Of a stretch of DNA of 50,129 nt, positions 7,403 through 14,837 are shown in pieces. A program made the translations under genes and the position numbers. Each line of letters opens with the position of its first letter. Positions within the stretch are counted from its first letter, which is position 1. The notes below the pieces were generated by a model that saw only the letters and a list, made by a program, of their open reading frames with translations, searched no databases and had not been told where the DNA came from. This DNA is from Idiomarina sp. (GTDB lineage: Bacteria; Pseudomonadota; Gammaproteobacteria; Enterobacterales; Alteromonadaceae): NCBI GenBank assembly GCA_020832105.1, contig JAFIFH010000072.1, positions 1 to 50,129 of the forward strand. The letters are read 5' to 3'.

Positions 7403-7585
7403 GTGACCAGAACGCCTAAATGGGTTTTGCTCAGCAAGTTTTGTGAATTGACAGGGTATAGCGCTAAAGCGGTGCATGCCTTGAAGACTTCAGGTAAATG
7501 GCGGTTAGCTCGTGAGTACAGAAAAGTAAATGGTCGAATATTTGTAGACCTTGAAGCTTACGAACGTTGGGTTGAAAGGAATTAA
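7403..7585 (+). CDS. Excisionase-like small DNA-binding protein
   Basis: 60 aa, directly upstream of the integrase. KWVLLSKFCELTGYSAKAVH reads as a winged-helix recognition unit of the excisionase/MerR kind, followed by GKWRLAREYRKVNGRIFVD, the wing, and a short acidic tail EAYERWVERN. Such proteins bind attachment-site arms and bias the integrase towards excision. The start is GTG at 7403 with AAGGAG 8 nt upstream; no ATG fits. It overlaps no gene and is 6 bp from the integrase start. Confidence 0.75.
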   Translation: MTRTPKWVLLSKFCELTGYSAKAVHALKTSGKWRLAREYRKVNGRIFVDLEAYERWVERN

Positions 7586-7591
7586 CACAGA

Positions 7592-8674
7592 ATGAAAGCA
7601 ACACAGTATCCAGGTATTCATGCAGGTAAAAATGCAATTCGTATGGAATTCACCTATCGAGGCGTTCGATGTCGTGAAACAGCCCGAGTAGAGCCATCAC
7701 CTGGAAATGTAAAGCTTTTTGCTAAGCGACTAGAAGAGATAAAGATTCTAATCGCGCTTGGCAAGTTTGATTATGCAAATGAGTTACCTGAAAGCAAAAA
7801 TGCTTACAAATTCAGTGACAATAAAGCGGCGCTATTAACCGTAAAAGAAATGTGTGATATGTGGTATCGGCACTCATACAAGCACTGGGCTTATAGCACC
7901 GAGAAGGCTAATCGTGGCCGTATGGATAAGCATATTATCCCAAACTTTGGGAAAGTAGTCGTATCTGACTTTAAACCATCTACATTTCACGAATGGCAGA
8001 ACCACACGAATTTAAGCGCCAAAACAGCCAATGAAGTACGTAACCTGCTTAGCCAGGCATTCGACTATTTGGTTTTTGATGATGTTATTGAAGCCAATCC
8101 CATAAAAAAGACCAAGCGTCTTAAGGAACAAGTCAAAGAGGTAGAGCCGTTTTCACACTCAGAACGCACAGCGATTCTAGCGGCACTACCAGAGGGCGCA
8201 GCAAGAGATTTCTACGATTTCGCTATGTGGACAGGCTTGCGCACAGGTGAGCAAATAGCATTGCAGTGGAAAAATGTAGATATAAAGCAAGCTCGTATTT
8301 ATGTCCGAGCATCGGTAGTGAAAGGGCGGCTAACCGAAAACCTAAAAACTAAAGGTAGCATGCGCACCGTTGACCTAGAGCCTCAGGCGCTTGAAATCCT
8401 CCAACGAATCGATAGCTCTCGCATAAACGAAGTTTTTGTCTTTACTGATCCGCGAACGAATAAAAGGTGGGCTTATGATGGTGTGCCCAGAGAACGTTTT
8501 TGGACTCACGCTCTAAAAGCCGCTAAAGTAGCGTATCGAAAGCCGTATACTTGTCGCCACACATATGCATCAACTATGCTCTCAACTGGCCGTAACCCTA
8601 TGTGGGTAGCCCAACAGATGGGGCATAGTGATTGGGGAATGATCAGGAAAGTTTATGGAAGATGGATCCAGTAA
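7592..8674 (+). CDS. Tyrosine recombinase (integrase) of the element
   Basis: 360 aa; catalyses insertion at the ssrA 3' end. Residues about 1-65 form an arm-binding domain (GKNAIRMEFTYRGVRCRETA), 80-170 the core-binding SAM-like domain, and 185-360 the catalytic domain. Catalytic residues: Arg217 in TGLRTGE, Lys254 in KTKGS, Arg322 in YTCRHTYAS, His345 in GHSDWGMI and nucleophile Tyr355 in VYGRW. The first position of the HxxR box is Tyr319, a change also common in integrases of this arm-domain type. The protein ends only five residues after the nucleophile, shorter than many relatives, and its last 20 bases are shared with the cargo gene. Confidence 0.93.
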   Translation: MKATQYPGIHAGKNAIRMEFTYRGVRCRETARVEPSPGNVKLFAKRLEEIKILIALGKFDYANELPESKNAYKFSDNKAALLTVKEMCDMWYRHSYKHWAYSTEKANRGRMDKHIIPNFGKVVVSDFKPSTFHEWQNHTNLSAKTANEVRNLLSQAFDYLVFDDVIEANPIKKTKRLKEQVKEVEPFSHSERTAILAALPEGAARDFYDFAMWTGLRTGEQIALQWKNVDIKQARIYVRASVVKGRLTENLKTKGSMRTVDLEPQALEILQRIDSSRINEVFVFTDPRTNKRWAYDGVPRERFWTHALKAAKVAYRKPYTCRHTYASTMLSTGRNPMWVAQQMGHSDWGMIRKVYGRWIQ

Positions 8675-9602
8675 AAAACAAAGTAGGATAGATAGGAAAA
8701 GCATCAACTCCATATTTTTAACACTGATAATTTCAATATTAATTGTGAGTGGCTGGATTGTCTACGATCTACTTGCTGGCGGCGAAAGCTATAGTGATTT
8801 CATCCCATTGTTGGGTTCATTAGTGATTGCCTCAATCACAATTATCACTTTAAGGATATCTTGGGATTCTCAGCAAAAGGAGCGATTAGAAGCATCTGCT
8901 TCTGCGGAACAGGAACGCATTAGCCGCAAGAATAACGAACTCGCTGATATCGTTGAAGAATATTTTTTTAATATTCATAAACTCATATGGATCTTGGCAG
9001 ATACTACTATAAAAAGCCCAAACTTAGAGCTAAAGAGTGTAAATCCTAAATTTCTAAATGCTTTTACTAAGTTTTCTTTCCCTTATCTTTCGTTTTCAGA
9101 AGACAATCTCGTTACCTATTTCAAAGTTTTGCATGTCTGGCTCGATGGGGAGCAACTTGTTCCAGATGAAACCACCAGCTACATGCAGTTATTATCAGCA
9201 TTAGGGTACTTAAGAGATTCAAATCAGGTCATAGCAGATGAGCTTGGGCTGGTAGAGAGATTTATTTCTGATAATCTAAAAAGTAAAGAGAAAATAAGTG
9301 GAGAGGAAAGAACCGCCCAGGATGTTTTTAACGATAATATTCAAGCATATGACTCTATCAGTTCGCTAATATATGCTAACTACTTCCGAGTAAAGACCTT
9401 GATTATGCTTGTTATGTACTATAACAATGTAAAAGACCAAGTAGAGCAAAGAGCTAATGTTTTTATTGGTACAGGTCGTGACTTAGTGATTCCAAGCCTT
9501 GAAACAGACCACATTCGTAAGGCAGTGTTAATGGCAGAAGAAATGGAAGTTGAAGTCCCGGATTTAGATTTATTTTTAAAATCAGTTGAACGCAGTGAGT
9601 AG
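8655..9602 (+). CDS. Unknown two-helix membrane protein, cargo gene of the element
   Basis: 315 aa, function not recognised. Residues about 17-41 and 49-70 are two transmembrane helices (IFLTLIISILIVSGWIVYDL; LLGSLVIASITIITL); 72-105 is a charged, coiled-coil-like stretch (SQQKERLEASASAEQERISR) and the rest is a soluble helical domain, probably cytosolic. ATG 8655 with AGGA 7 nt upstream lies inside the integrase gene; the overlap of 20 bp suggests translational coupling. The gene is AT-rich (19 of 60 bases at 8701-8760 are G/C), unlike the chromosome. Its position between int and attR is where satellites and integrative elements often carry defence or fitness genes; a phage-defence membrane effector is a guess from position and shape only. 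Confidence 0.75.
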   Translation: MEDGSSKKQSRIDRKSINSIFLTLIISILIVSGWIVYDLLAGGESYSDFIPLLGSLVIASITIITLRISWDSQQKERLEASASAEQERISRKNNELADIVEEYFFNIHKLIWILADTTIKSPNLELKSVNPKFLNAFTKFSFPYLSFSEDNLVTYFKVLHVWLDGEQLVPDETTSYMQLLSALGYLRDSNQVIADELGLVERFISDNLKSKEKISGEERTAQDVFNDNIQAYDSISSLIYANYFRVKTLIMLVMYYNNVKDQVEQRANVFIGTGRDLVIPSLETDHIRKAVLMAEEMEVEVPDLDLFLKSVERSE

Positions 9603-9635
9603 CTAAGTGATTAATATTAAAGGTAATTACTTGAA

Positions 9636-9661
9636 TTCAAATCCCGCCAGCTCCACCAAAT
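9636..9661 (+). repeat. attR: right 26-bp direct repeat
   Basis: Exact copy of 4946-4971. The upstream half of the tmRNA T stem is absent here (TTGAA instead of GCGGG), so this is a 3'-end copy only. Native ssrA downstream DNA resumes at 9662. Confidence 0.93.
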
Positions 9662-9692
9662 AAAAAAGGGCACCCAGCAGGGTGCCTTTTTT
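9662..9692 (+). terminator. Original ssrA terminator, displaced by the element
   Basis: A-run, GGGCACCC, loop AGCA, GGGTGCC, then six T. It is symmetric enough to work both ways. Before integration it would have followed the tmRNA CCA directly. Confidence 0.85.
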
Positions 9693-9701
9693 ATTTGTCT
9701 C

Positions 9702-9744
9702 GTAGGGCAGGCTCTGCCTGCCGTTAACCCACACCTCACCCTAC
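9702..9744. repeat. REP/MITE-like palindromic fragment
   Basis: GTAGGG at 9702-9707 and CCCTAC at 9739-9744 bound a 43-bp segment with an inner hairpin GGCAGGC-TCT-GCCTGCC (9706-9722). No second copy was noticed in the window; a dispersed repeat is inferred from the form only. Confidence 0.35.
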
Positions 9745-9793
9745 AAACGAAACACTTCAATGATTCAAAGTCGATGGAGCTTACGTACTGACC

Positions 9794-9910
9794 AAGGCTG
9801 TGAGTTGAAACTTCCAGCCGCTTGGAAACATCAGTAACTGAGTGACCTCGGTCGGTGCTTTGGCGGACTGCTTCGATTTTAAATTCGTCGGGGTATCGTT
9901 TGTTGGTCAT
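9794..9910 (-). pseudogene. IS3-family transposase orfA fragment
   Basis: Reverse-strand frame MTNKRYPDEFKIEAVRQSTD continuing RGHSVTDVSKRLEVSTHSL matches the N-terminal helix-turn-helix of IS3-group OrfA proteins. After STHSL the expected YxW motif is lost and the frame continues with unrelated sequence into the ssrA terminator. Only about 39 of roughly 90-100 residues remain; no orfB and no terminal repeats were seen. The ATG at 9910 has GGTAC just upstream. Confidence 0.7.
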
Positions 9911-10131
9911 AAGTACCTTTTTGTATGCCATTATTTATGGCTACGAGGTGTCTCGCAAATCAGTGGCGATTCAAGGTGTAAACTTACGGTTGATAACTGG
10001 CGCCTCAGCCAGCGCCTGCTGTGCAAAAAACTTTTGCGGCATTTACCTTGTCCGCAACAGCTAATCTGCTGCATGATAGCGCTCAGTAACTGCTATTCGA
10101 CTGACATCTATTATCAAACGAGGCTTGCATA
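9911..10131. other. Intergenic DNA between the IS3 fragment and the serine hydrolase gene
   Basis: With 9662-9910 this makes about 470 bp without an intact gene. Small hairpin CTGGC-GCCTCA-GCCAG near 10000; GAGG for the next gene at about 10120. Nothing else recognised. Confidence 0.5.
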
Positions 10132-11631
10132 ATGATTTTTACCCCGCAGAAACTTCCCATTCTGGCTTTAGGTGTAACGCTTGCCACGGTATTCGGTAGC
10201 GGTGTAGCGAACGCCAGCACGGATAAAACAGATGCGACGTTAGATGCTTACGCCGCTGGCTATATAAGTAATTTTGTGTGTAGCGCGACCTTTAATGGCG
10301 GCGATAAATTGGCGAGCGGGGCTAGCGGTTTTAGTGCTAATAAGTCGATGGAGCAGATTGTTGAGCATGAGCTCACTGGTATTTATGATCTGGTCGAAGG
10401 TCGAATCCATCAGTTGCTTGATAACGGCGCAGTGACCATTGACGAGAACGCGCATTCGGTGTCGGTGGCATATGCAACTGACTCGGTGCAGATGCCGCCA
10501 CGGGTGAGTGTCTGGCGACCATTATTAGGGTGCGTTGATCTGCCGGTTGGTGCGCCTGCAAGTGCGGCAGAATATGTTGCGGGTCTGCAAGGAGCGCTGG
10601 CAACCACACAACATCCAGCGGAGGATTCAGGGGAGCCGTGGCAAGTCCACTCTAAACTAAATGCACCATCGGGTAATGACGAACTGGATCAGGTGGTTAG
10701 CCGGGCGTTCAGTAATGCCTACGGCGGCGGCGCGCGCACCACAGCGGTGCTGATTGCCACACCGGACGAGGTTATCAGCGAACATTATATGGATGGCTTT
10801 ACCCCTACGACCGCCCAGCGCACCTGGTCGGTAGCCAAAAGCATCGGCACAAGTGTTATTGGCGCTGCCGTAAAACAGGGGATGCTGAGCGTAGATGAAC
10901 CAGCGGCATTGCAGGACTGGTCTCACCCTGCCGATCCACGTCAACGCATCACCATTGAACAGCTGCTACACATGAGCTCTGGCTTAGACAGCAACCGGGC
11001 TGGGAATCGGACCGATCGGGTTTATATAGGTGGGGGCACGGTGAAGGACGAGGCGATTGGTAATGCTCTTGAAGTAGAGCCTGGCAGCCGTTTTAAATAT
11101 GCCAATAATGACACTATGCTTGCCTTGCGGGCTGTGCGTGAGCGGTTTGCATCAGTTGAGGATTATCTGGCGTTTCCGTTTACCGCCTTGTTGCACAAAA
11201 TCGGTATGCAGCATACCTATCTTGAGTCGGACTGGCAGGGAGACTACATTCTGTCGTCACAAGTGTGGACAACCTCCAGAGATTTAGCTCGGTTGGGTAT
11301 TTTGCACCTACAACAAGGGCGTTGGGATGACGAGCAATTGCTGCCTGAAGACTGGTTAGCTTACATTTCAACACCGGCGCCGGCGCAGCCACCCATGCCG
11401 GACGAGAACGAAGCGGGTACCCCTGGGTATGGTGCGCAGTGGTGGCTATTCAATGAGCGGGTTGAAGGTATTCCAGACGATACCATCGCCGCACGGGGCA
11501 ATCGGGGTCAATTCTTAGTTATTGTGCCTGACAAAAACCTGGTGATTGTACGCCGCGGTTATGACATTGCGGGCGAACAGGGCTTTGATGAGATGCAGTT
11601 TACGCGTGATGTGTTGTCAGCATTGGAGTAA
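10132..11631 (+). CDS. Exported serine hydrolase, class C beta-lactamase fold
   Basis: 499 aa. Residues 1-28 are a Sec signal peptide ending AN-A. Residues 29-170 are a poorly conserved N-terminal region; from about 200 the beta-lactamase-like transpeptidase fold follows: nucleophile motif S233-VAK236 in TWSVAKSIG, second motif YANN (323-326), HMSSGLDS, and a late GNRGQF region in the place of the KTG/HxG motif. This pattern resembles esterase or amidase members (such as 6-aminohexanoate-dimer hydrolase) more than true AmpC. Likely periplasmic; substrate unknown. A second, unrelated-looking member lies at 26204. Confidence 0.82.
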   Translation: MIFTPQKLPILALGVTLATVFGSGVANASTDKTDATLDAYAAGYISNFVCSATFNGGDKLASGASGFSANKSMEQIVEHELTGIYDLVEGRIHQLLDNGAVTIDENAHSVSVAYATDSVQMPPRVSVWRPLLGCVDLPVGAPASAAEYVAGLQGALATTQHPAEDSGEPWQVHSKLNAPSGNDELDQVVSRAFSNAYGGGARTTAVLIATPDEVISEHYMDGFTPTTAQRTWSVAKSIGTSVIGAAVKQGMLSVDEPAALQDWSHPADPRQRITIEQLLHMSSGLDSNRAGNRTDRVYIGGGTVKDEAIGNALEVEPGSRFKYANNDTMLALRAVRERFASVEDYLAFPFTALLHKIGMQHTYLESDWQGDYILSSQVWTTSRDLARLGILHLQQGRWDDEQLLPEDWLAYISTPAPAQPPMPDENEAGTPGYGAQWWLFNERVEGIPDDTIAARGNRGQFLVIVPDKNLVIVRRGYDIAGEQGFDEMQFTRDVLSALE

Positions 11632-11637
11632 ACCTAA

Positions 11638-11673
11638 GTGCGCCGCGGCAGCGATTAACTGGCAGCGGCGCAC
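11638..11673 (+). other. GC-rich hairpin after the serine hydrolase gene
   Basis: GTGCGCCGC and GCGGCGCAC, 9-bp arms, 18-nt loop, 6 nt after the stop. No T-tract, so perhaps an mRNA 3' stabiliser rather than an intrinsic terminator. Confidence 0.45.
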
Positions 11674-11720
11674 GTAAATCTGGTACTCATAGTAGGGCGC
11701 TTTTCATGCAAAGTGATTCA

Positions 11721-12020
11721 CTACGCGTCGTCTTTAGGCTTACCTGCCGCTGAGCTACTACCGTCTGTTTTCACCGCTTTTTTCTTCGCTGGCTTTTTCG
11801 CGCCAAGGGCTATGAGCACCTGCTCTCGCTCACGCGCCAGGAACAATGCCATATCTTCTATTTGTTTCTCGTCAGTAAGAACGTCACTTTGCTCAAGCAA
11901 GGGGAAGAGCCCTTCCACCATGTCCAGCATTTTATCATGTGCGTCGGCTTCCGCTTTCGTGGTAAATGACATCTTTTGCTCTCCGTCTCGCACAACGACA
12001 TATTGTGTAATAACAGCCAT
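11721..12020 (-). CDS. yebG: YebG family SOS-response protein
   Basis: 99 aa. The N-terminus MAVITQYVVVRDGEQKMSFT followed by KAEADAHDKMLDM aligns with E. coli YebG (MAVEVKYVVIREGEEKMSFT...). The C-terminus is lysine/alanine-rich and ends acidic. YebG is a small DNA-damage-induced protein of unclear activity, associated with DNA. AGGA lies 6 nt before the ATG. A well-formed LexA box lies 62-81 bp upstream, so SOS control is kept. Confidence 0.93.
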   Translation of the reverse strand: MAVITQYVVVRDGEQKMSFTTKAEADAHDKMLDMVEGLFPLLEQSDVLTDEKQIEDMALFLAREREQVLIALGAKKPAKKKAVKTDGSSSAAGKPKDDA

Positions 12021-12081
12021 GGCATTCCTCGTGGTGTGCTATGTATGGATTCGGGGTATCAGCACATTGGTGCCAATTAAG

Positions 12082-12101
12082 TACTGGTTATTTATACAGT
12101 A
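12082..12101 (-). promoter_or_regulatory. LexA (SOS) box of yebG
   Basis: TACTGGTTATTTATACAGTA, near-palindromic TACTG-N10-CAGTA with an AT-rich centre, matching the gammaproteobacterial LexA consensus except one base in the left half. Confidence 0.85.
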
Positions 12102-12162
12102 ACTTGGGCGAGGTGGCAATCCTTGTGTGCAGAGAAATCCTATCGGTCATTAAGTGCATCGG

Positions 12163-13221
12163 TCATAGCTTACGGCGCCCCACGAGCTCGTCAAAAGCCA
12201 AGGTCACTGCAGCACTGCCGTTGGCATAATCTACTGTGGCGCTGGCCAGGTTAACTAGCGACACCTGCGGTGGCTTGTGACCGATATCTACGTCATACAA
12301 GGTGGGATATGGCATGTTGTGAAAAACAGCCTGCAAGGCGCCGTTATAGCTCAAATGGTCACCAGACGAGGCGTCGGGGCCGGTATTTCTGCCAATAAGG
12401 AGGCCGTTTATGCCGCTAAACCAGCCATGGAACTCGAGGCTTTTCAGGGCTCGGAACATCTCTAGTGGTTCCATTTGAGCATTTTCCAGGTACAAGAGCA
12501 CACCTTTATCACCGCTCGCACGAATGAAGCCTGGCACATCGCCGTAGGCGGTGCCCGCGAGGCGGCTCAGGGTGTCCAAGCAGCCACCAATTAACTGGCC
12601 TTGAAGTTTTAACGGCTGTTCGATTTGGTCTAGTCGTCGCCAGCAAGTGGGTTCTGTTTGCTGCAGTCCAACCGTCGGATCTGCAAGCCAGTTGGCAACC
12701 TCTTGCTGATAAAATGGTGATGATTGCTGTTTGACGCTTTGGCCTGGCTGGCAGCTGAGCAAATCCCAAATCGCCGCTGTATTGTCGTCCAGCGGGGTCG
12801 CAGCCAGCTCCATTAAGTTGGGGCCATGCAAAGTGGGCCAGCCAGCTATCAGTGAGAGCGGCAGGTGCAGGGTGCTAATGTCGGAAAAGCCACAAAACCA
12901 CTTGGGTGGGCAGCTCTTAAGTCGTTCAAAGTCGATGTGCGGCAGAAGCTCGATGGCTCGCTGGCCGCCCCAGGGTGGCATTACAGCATCAATCTCGGGA
13001 TCTAAGAGAAACGTCATCAGCTCTTCAGCCCGTGCTTCTGCCGGTGCGCTGGTGTCCTGGCTTTGACTGCGCAGGCACTTGCCTTCTTTTACGTTAAAGC
13101 CTCGCTTACGCAGCATAGTCAGCGCTAGTTCAAGGCGACTATGTAAGGGCTGTTCTACACCGCTTGAGGGGGCAGTGACGCCAATAGTTGAGCCGGACTG
13201 CAAGGGTTTGGGAAATTTCAT
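12163..13221 (-). CDS. Peptidase S66 family, LD-carboxypeptidase / MccF-like
   Basis: 352 aa, cytosolic serine peptidase. Nucleophile Ser113 in CGFSDIS, catalytic Glu246 in YLENAQMEP and His315 in DIGHKPPQ form the S66 Ser-Glu-His triad; PPWGGQRAIELLPHID is the typical early block. The family removes the terminal D-Ala from murein tetrapeptides (LdcA) or hydrolyses microcin C-like peptide nucleotides (MccF). The sequence features do not separate these two roles; the length is nearer MccF. Start ATG 13221 with a modest GGCAGG upstream. Confidence 0.88.
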   Translation of the reverse strand: MKFPKPLQSGSTIGVTAPSSGVEQPLHSRLELALTMLRKRGFNVKEGKCLRSQSQDTSAPAEARAEELMTFLLDPEIDAVMPPWGGQRAIELLPHIDFERLKSCPPKWFCGFSDISTLHLPLSLIAGWPTLHGPNLMELAATPLDDNTAAIWDLLSCQPGQSVKQQSSPFYQQEVANWLADPTVGLQQTEPTCWRRLDQIEQPLKLQGQLIGGCLDTLSRLAGTAYGDVPGFIRASGDKGVLLYLENAQMEPLEMFRALKSLEFHGWFSGINGLLIGRNTGPDASSGDHLSYNGALQAVFHNMPYPTLYDVDIGHKPPQVSLVNLASATVDYANGSAAVTLAFDELVGRRKL

Positions 13222-13427
13222 TTACACGCCTGCCAATAGAATTGTCCAATGATAATACCAGCTGCCAGATCACGAGGTCACGCCTTGTATGGTATGTTGA
13301 TGGGCGTCGCTGACTTGAAACGTAAATTTACACCGAATCAATGCCGGTCTGCAGAAACAAAGCTACGCTTAGTACAGTTTATTTTATCAGGATGAGCCCA
13401 TGGTAGCTTAGCCATAAAGAGGTGCGA

Positions 13428-14837
13428 ATGTTGACCTGTGAACCCCATGTGCAGCAAGAAGCAACATCTACAATACAGAGCCTTTACCAGTCGCTTTTAG
13501 AATATCCCGACACGCAAAATAGCCGCGAACAAGCTCGCAGCTTCATCGCCGGTCAGCTTAGCCAGGCGCGCGGACTGCAATGCGATTTACCAGACGACAT
13601 GACCAATTTGAGCCAGTGGTCCGATGCGCATGTGATCGAAGTAGGCAAAGCTTATCAAGCGTACCTGAATAAGCGTAAGGCTGGAGGGCCACGGGAATAT
13701 TTTCATACCCGCTCCCACGCGCTATTTTATTTGCAGGCCATCGCACCGACTAAATTCGTGGACGGCGCGTGGCTTTATGGGCTTACCTGGCTCTGGCGCG
13801 ATGACCGTTTCTACCCCTTGATTAAAACCTATATTGAAGAGCTCGGCGAAGGGAACGCGCAACAGAACCATGTTTTGCTGTATCGCAAACTGCTTCAGCG
13901 CCATGGCTGTTTCAACGACATCAATAAATCGGATTCGTTATACTTACAGGGCGCTATTCAACTGGCCTTGGGCCATAACAGTGAGGCGTTTTTGCCGGAG
14001 ATCCTCGGGTATAATCTCGGTTACGAGCAGCCACCTTTGCACATGCTGATCACCGCGTATGAGCTTAAAGAGCTGGGTATTGACCCCTATTATTTTACTC
14101 TGCACGTTACTACGGACAATGCCAGCACGGGCCATGCCCGCCAGGCAGTGGACGTTGTGCAGCGCCTGGCACCAGCTGTTGGTTCTACAGACGCGTTCTA
14201 CGATCGGGTGAAGGCCGGGTACCGGTTGAATCAGCTAGGGCTCAATTACAAGGGATTGCTCGCCTCCTTTGATCTCGAGCAACAGACCGTGAAGATGTTA
14301 GAGCAGAAACGTTTTTATGGTGCCAATATGCATTCCGATTTTTGCCGGATTGAGGGTAAAACGGTAAATGAATGGTTACAGATCCCTGGGCAAATAAAAG
14401 CCTTTCTCAATGCCATGGTTAAATGTCGCTGGGTTAAACGCAACGAGGATCCGCAGCGCAGCCGCTTCTGGCAGTTGATTGCTGGCGACAATGCCAAAAT
14501 GGCAGGGGTGTTTAGTCCTTATGAGGCGCAATTAATTTACGACTGGATAGCCGGTGACTGGCTGGCTAGCCGCGCGGGTCAGCACGCCAGTAACAAGGTC
14601 GCCAGGCTAGTACAACCGGCGCCGCCGAGCGCTAATTGCGCAGCGCCGTCGAATAATCCCGTAGAAAATAACGAAGGCGATGTGGACTCTGATGTGCAGT
14701 GCGTTGAGCGCGAACTGGCGGGGTTACCCACCGACGACAAAATGCGACGTTTAATCGAGCTCATGGCGCCGGACAAACACACCACAGCAGCAGGGCTGCT
14801 GGCAACCCGGATGTTTTGGAAATACCTATGCCGTTAA
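13428..14837 (+). CDS. Iron-containing redox enzyme, haem-oxygenase-like diiron (HDO) fold
   Basis: 469 aa, cytosolic. The central 130-260 region is helical with metal-ligand-like residues: Glu138/139, His148 (QQNHVLLYRK), Glu191 (FLPEILGYN), His226 and Asp230 (TLHVTTDN) and His236 (STGHARQA), the spacing of haem-oxygenase-like diiron oxidases and oxygenases. N- and C-terminal regions flank this core; residues about 385-425 are a disordered A/P/N-rich linker. Start ATG 13428 is 5 nt after AAGAGG. It overlaps the next gene, a methyltransferase, by 10 bp, so the two are probably one functional unit. Substrate unknown. Confidence 0.75.
   Translation: MLTCEPHVQQEATSTIQSLYQSLLEYPDTQNSREQARSFIAGQLSQARGLQCDLPDDMTNLSQWSDAHVIEVGKAYQAYLNKRKAGGPREYFHTRSHALFYLQAIAPTKFVDGAWLYGLTWLWRDDRFYPLIKTYIEELGEGNAQQNHVLLYRKLLQRHGCFNDINKSDSLYLQGAIQLALGHNSEAFLPEILGYNLGYEQPPLHMLITAYELKELGIDPYYFTLHVTTDNASTGHARQAVDVVQRLAPAVGSTDAFYDRVKAGYRLNQLGLNYKGLLASFDLEQQTVKMLEQKRFYGANMHSDFCRIEGKTVNEWLQIPGQIKAFLNAMVKCRWVKRNEDPQRSRFWQLIAGDNAKMAGVFSPYEAQLIYDWIAGDWLASRAGQHASNKVARLVQPAPPSANCAAPSNNPVENNEGDVDSDVQCVERELAGLPTDDKMRRLIELMAPDKHTTAAGLLATRMFWKYLCR

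Larger units (their letters stand above)
4972..9661 (+). mobile_element. 4.69-kb integrative element with rolling-circle Rep and tyrosine integrase, inserted in ssrA
   Basis: Bounded by a 26-bp direct repeat of the ssrA 3' end. Gene order, all on +: gpA-type Rep (5127-6635), 94-aa orphan (6654-6938), hairpin and promoter (6939-7054), 111-aa protein (7062-7397), excisionase-like protein (7403-7585), integrase (7592-8674), membrane cargo (8655-9602). There is no capsid, terminase, portal, relaxase/T4CP or antibiotic-resistance gene. Rep plus Int plus Xis imply an excised circular form that can replicate; horizontal transfer would need a helper (inference). The right third is much richer in A+T than the host flanks. 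It could be a phage satellite, a minimal integrative mobilizable element, or a remnant of a larger P2-like element; the intact genes argue against simple decay. Confidence 0.88.

Noticed and set aside
4972..9661. Complete prophage
   Set aside because: No capsid, tail, terminase, lysis or repressor gene; too small for a P2-like virus despite the gpA-type Rep.
9617..9793. C-terminal part of the IS3-fragment reading frame
   Set aside because: Runs through the ssrA terminator and attR; accidental read-through, not coding.
9842..10132. 96-aa plus-strand reading frame
   Set aside because: Antisense to the IS3 fragment and then through the leader of the serine hydrolase gene; no ribosome site or family features.
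11638..11673. Intrinsic terminator after the first serine hydrolase
   Set aside because: The hairpin is good but no T-run follows; kept only as a hairpin.
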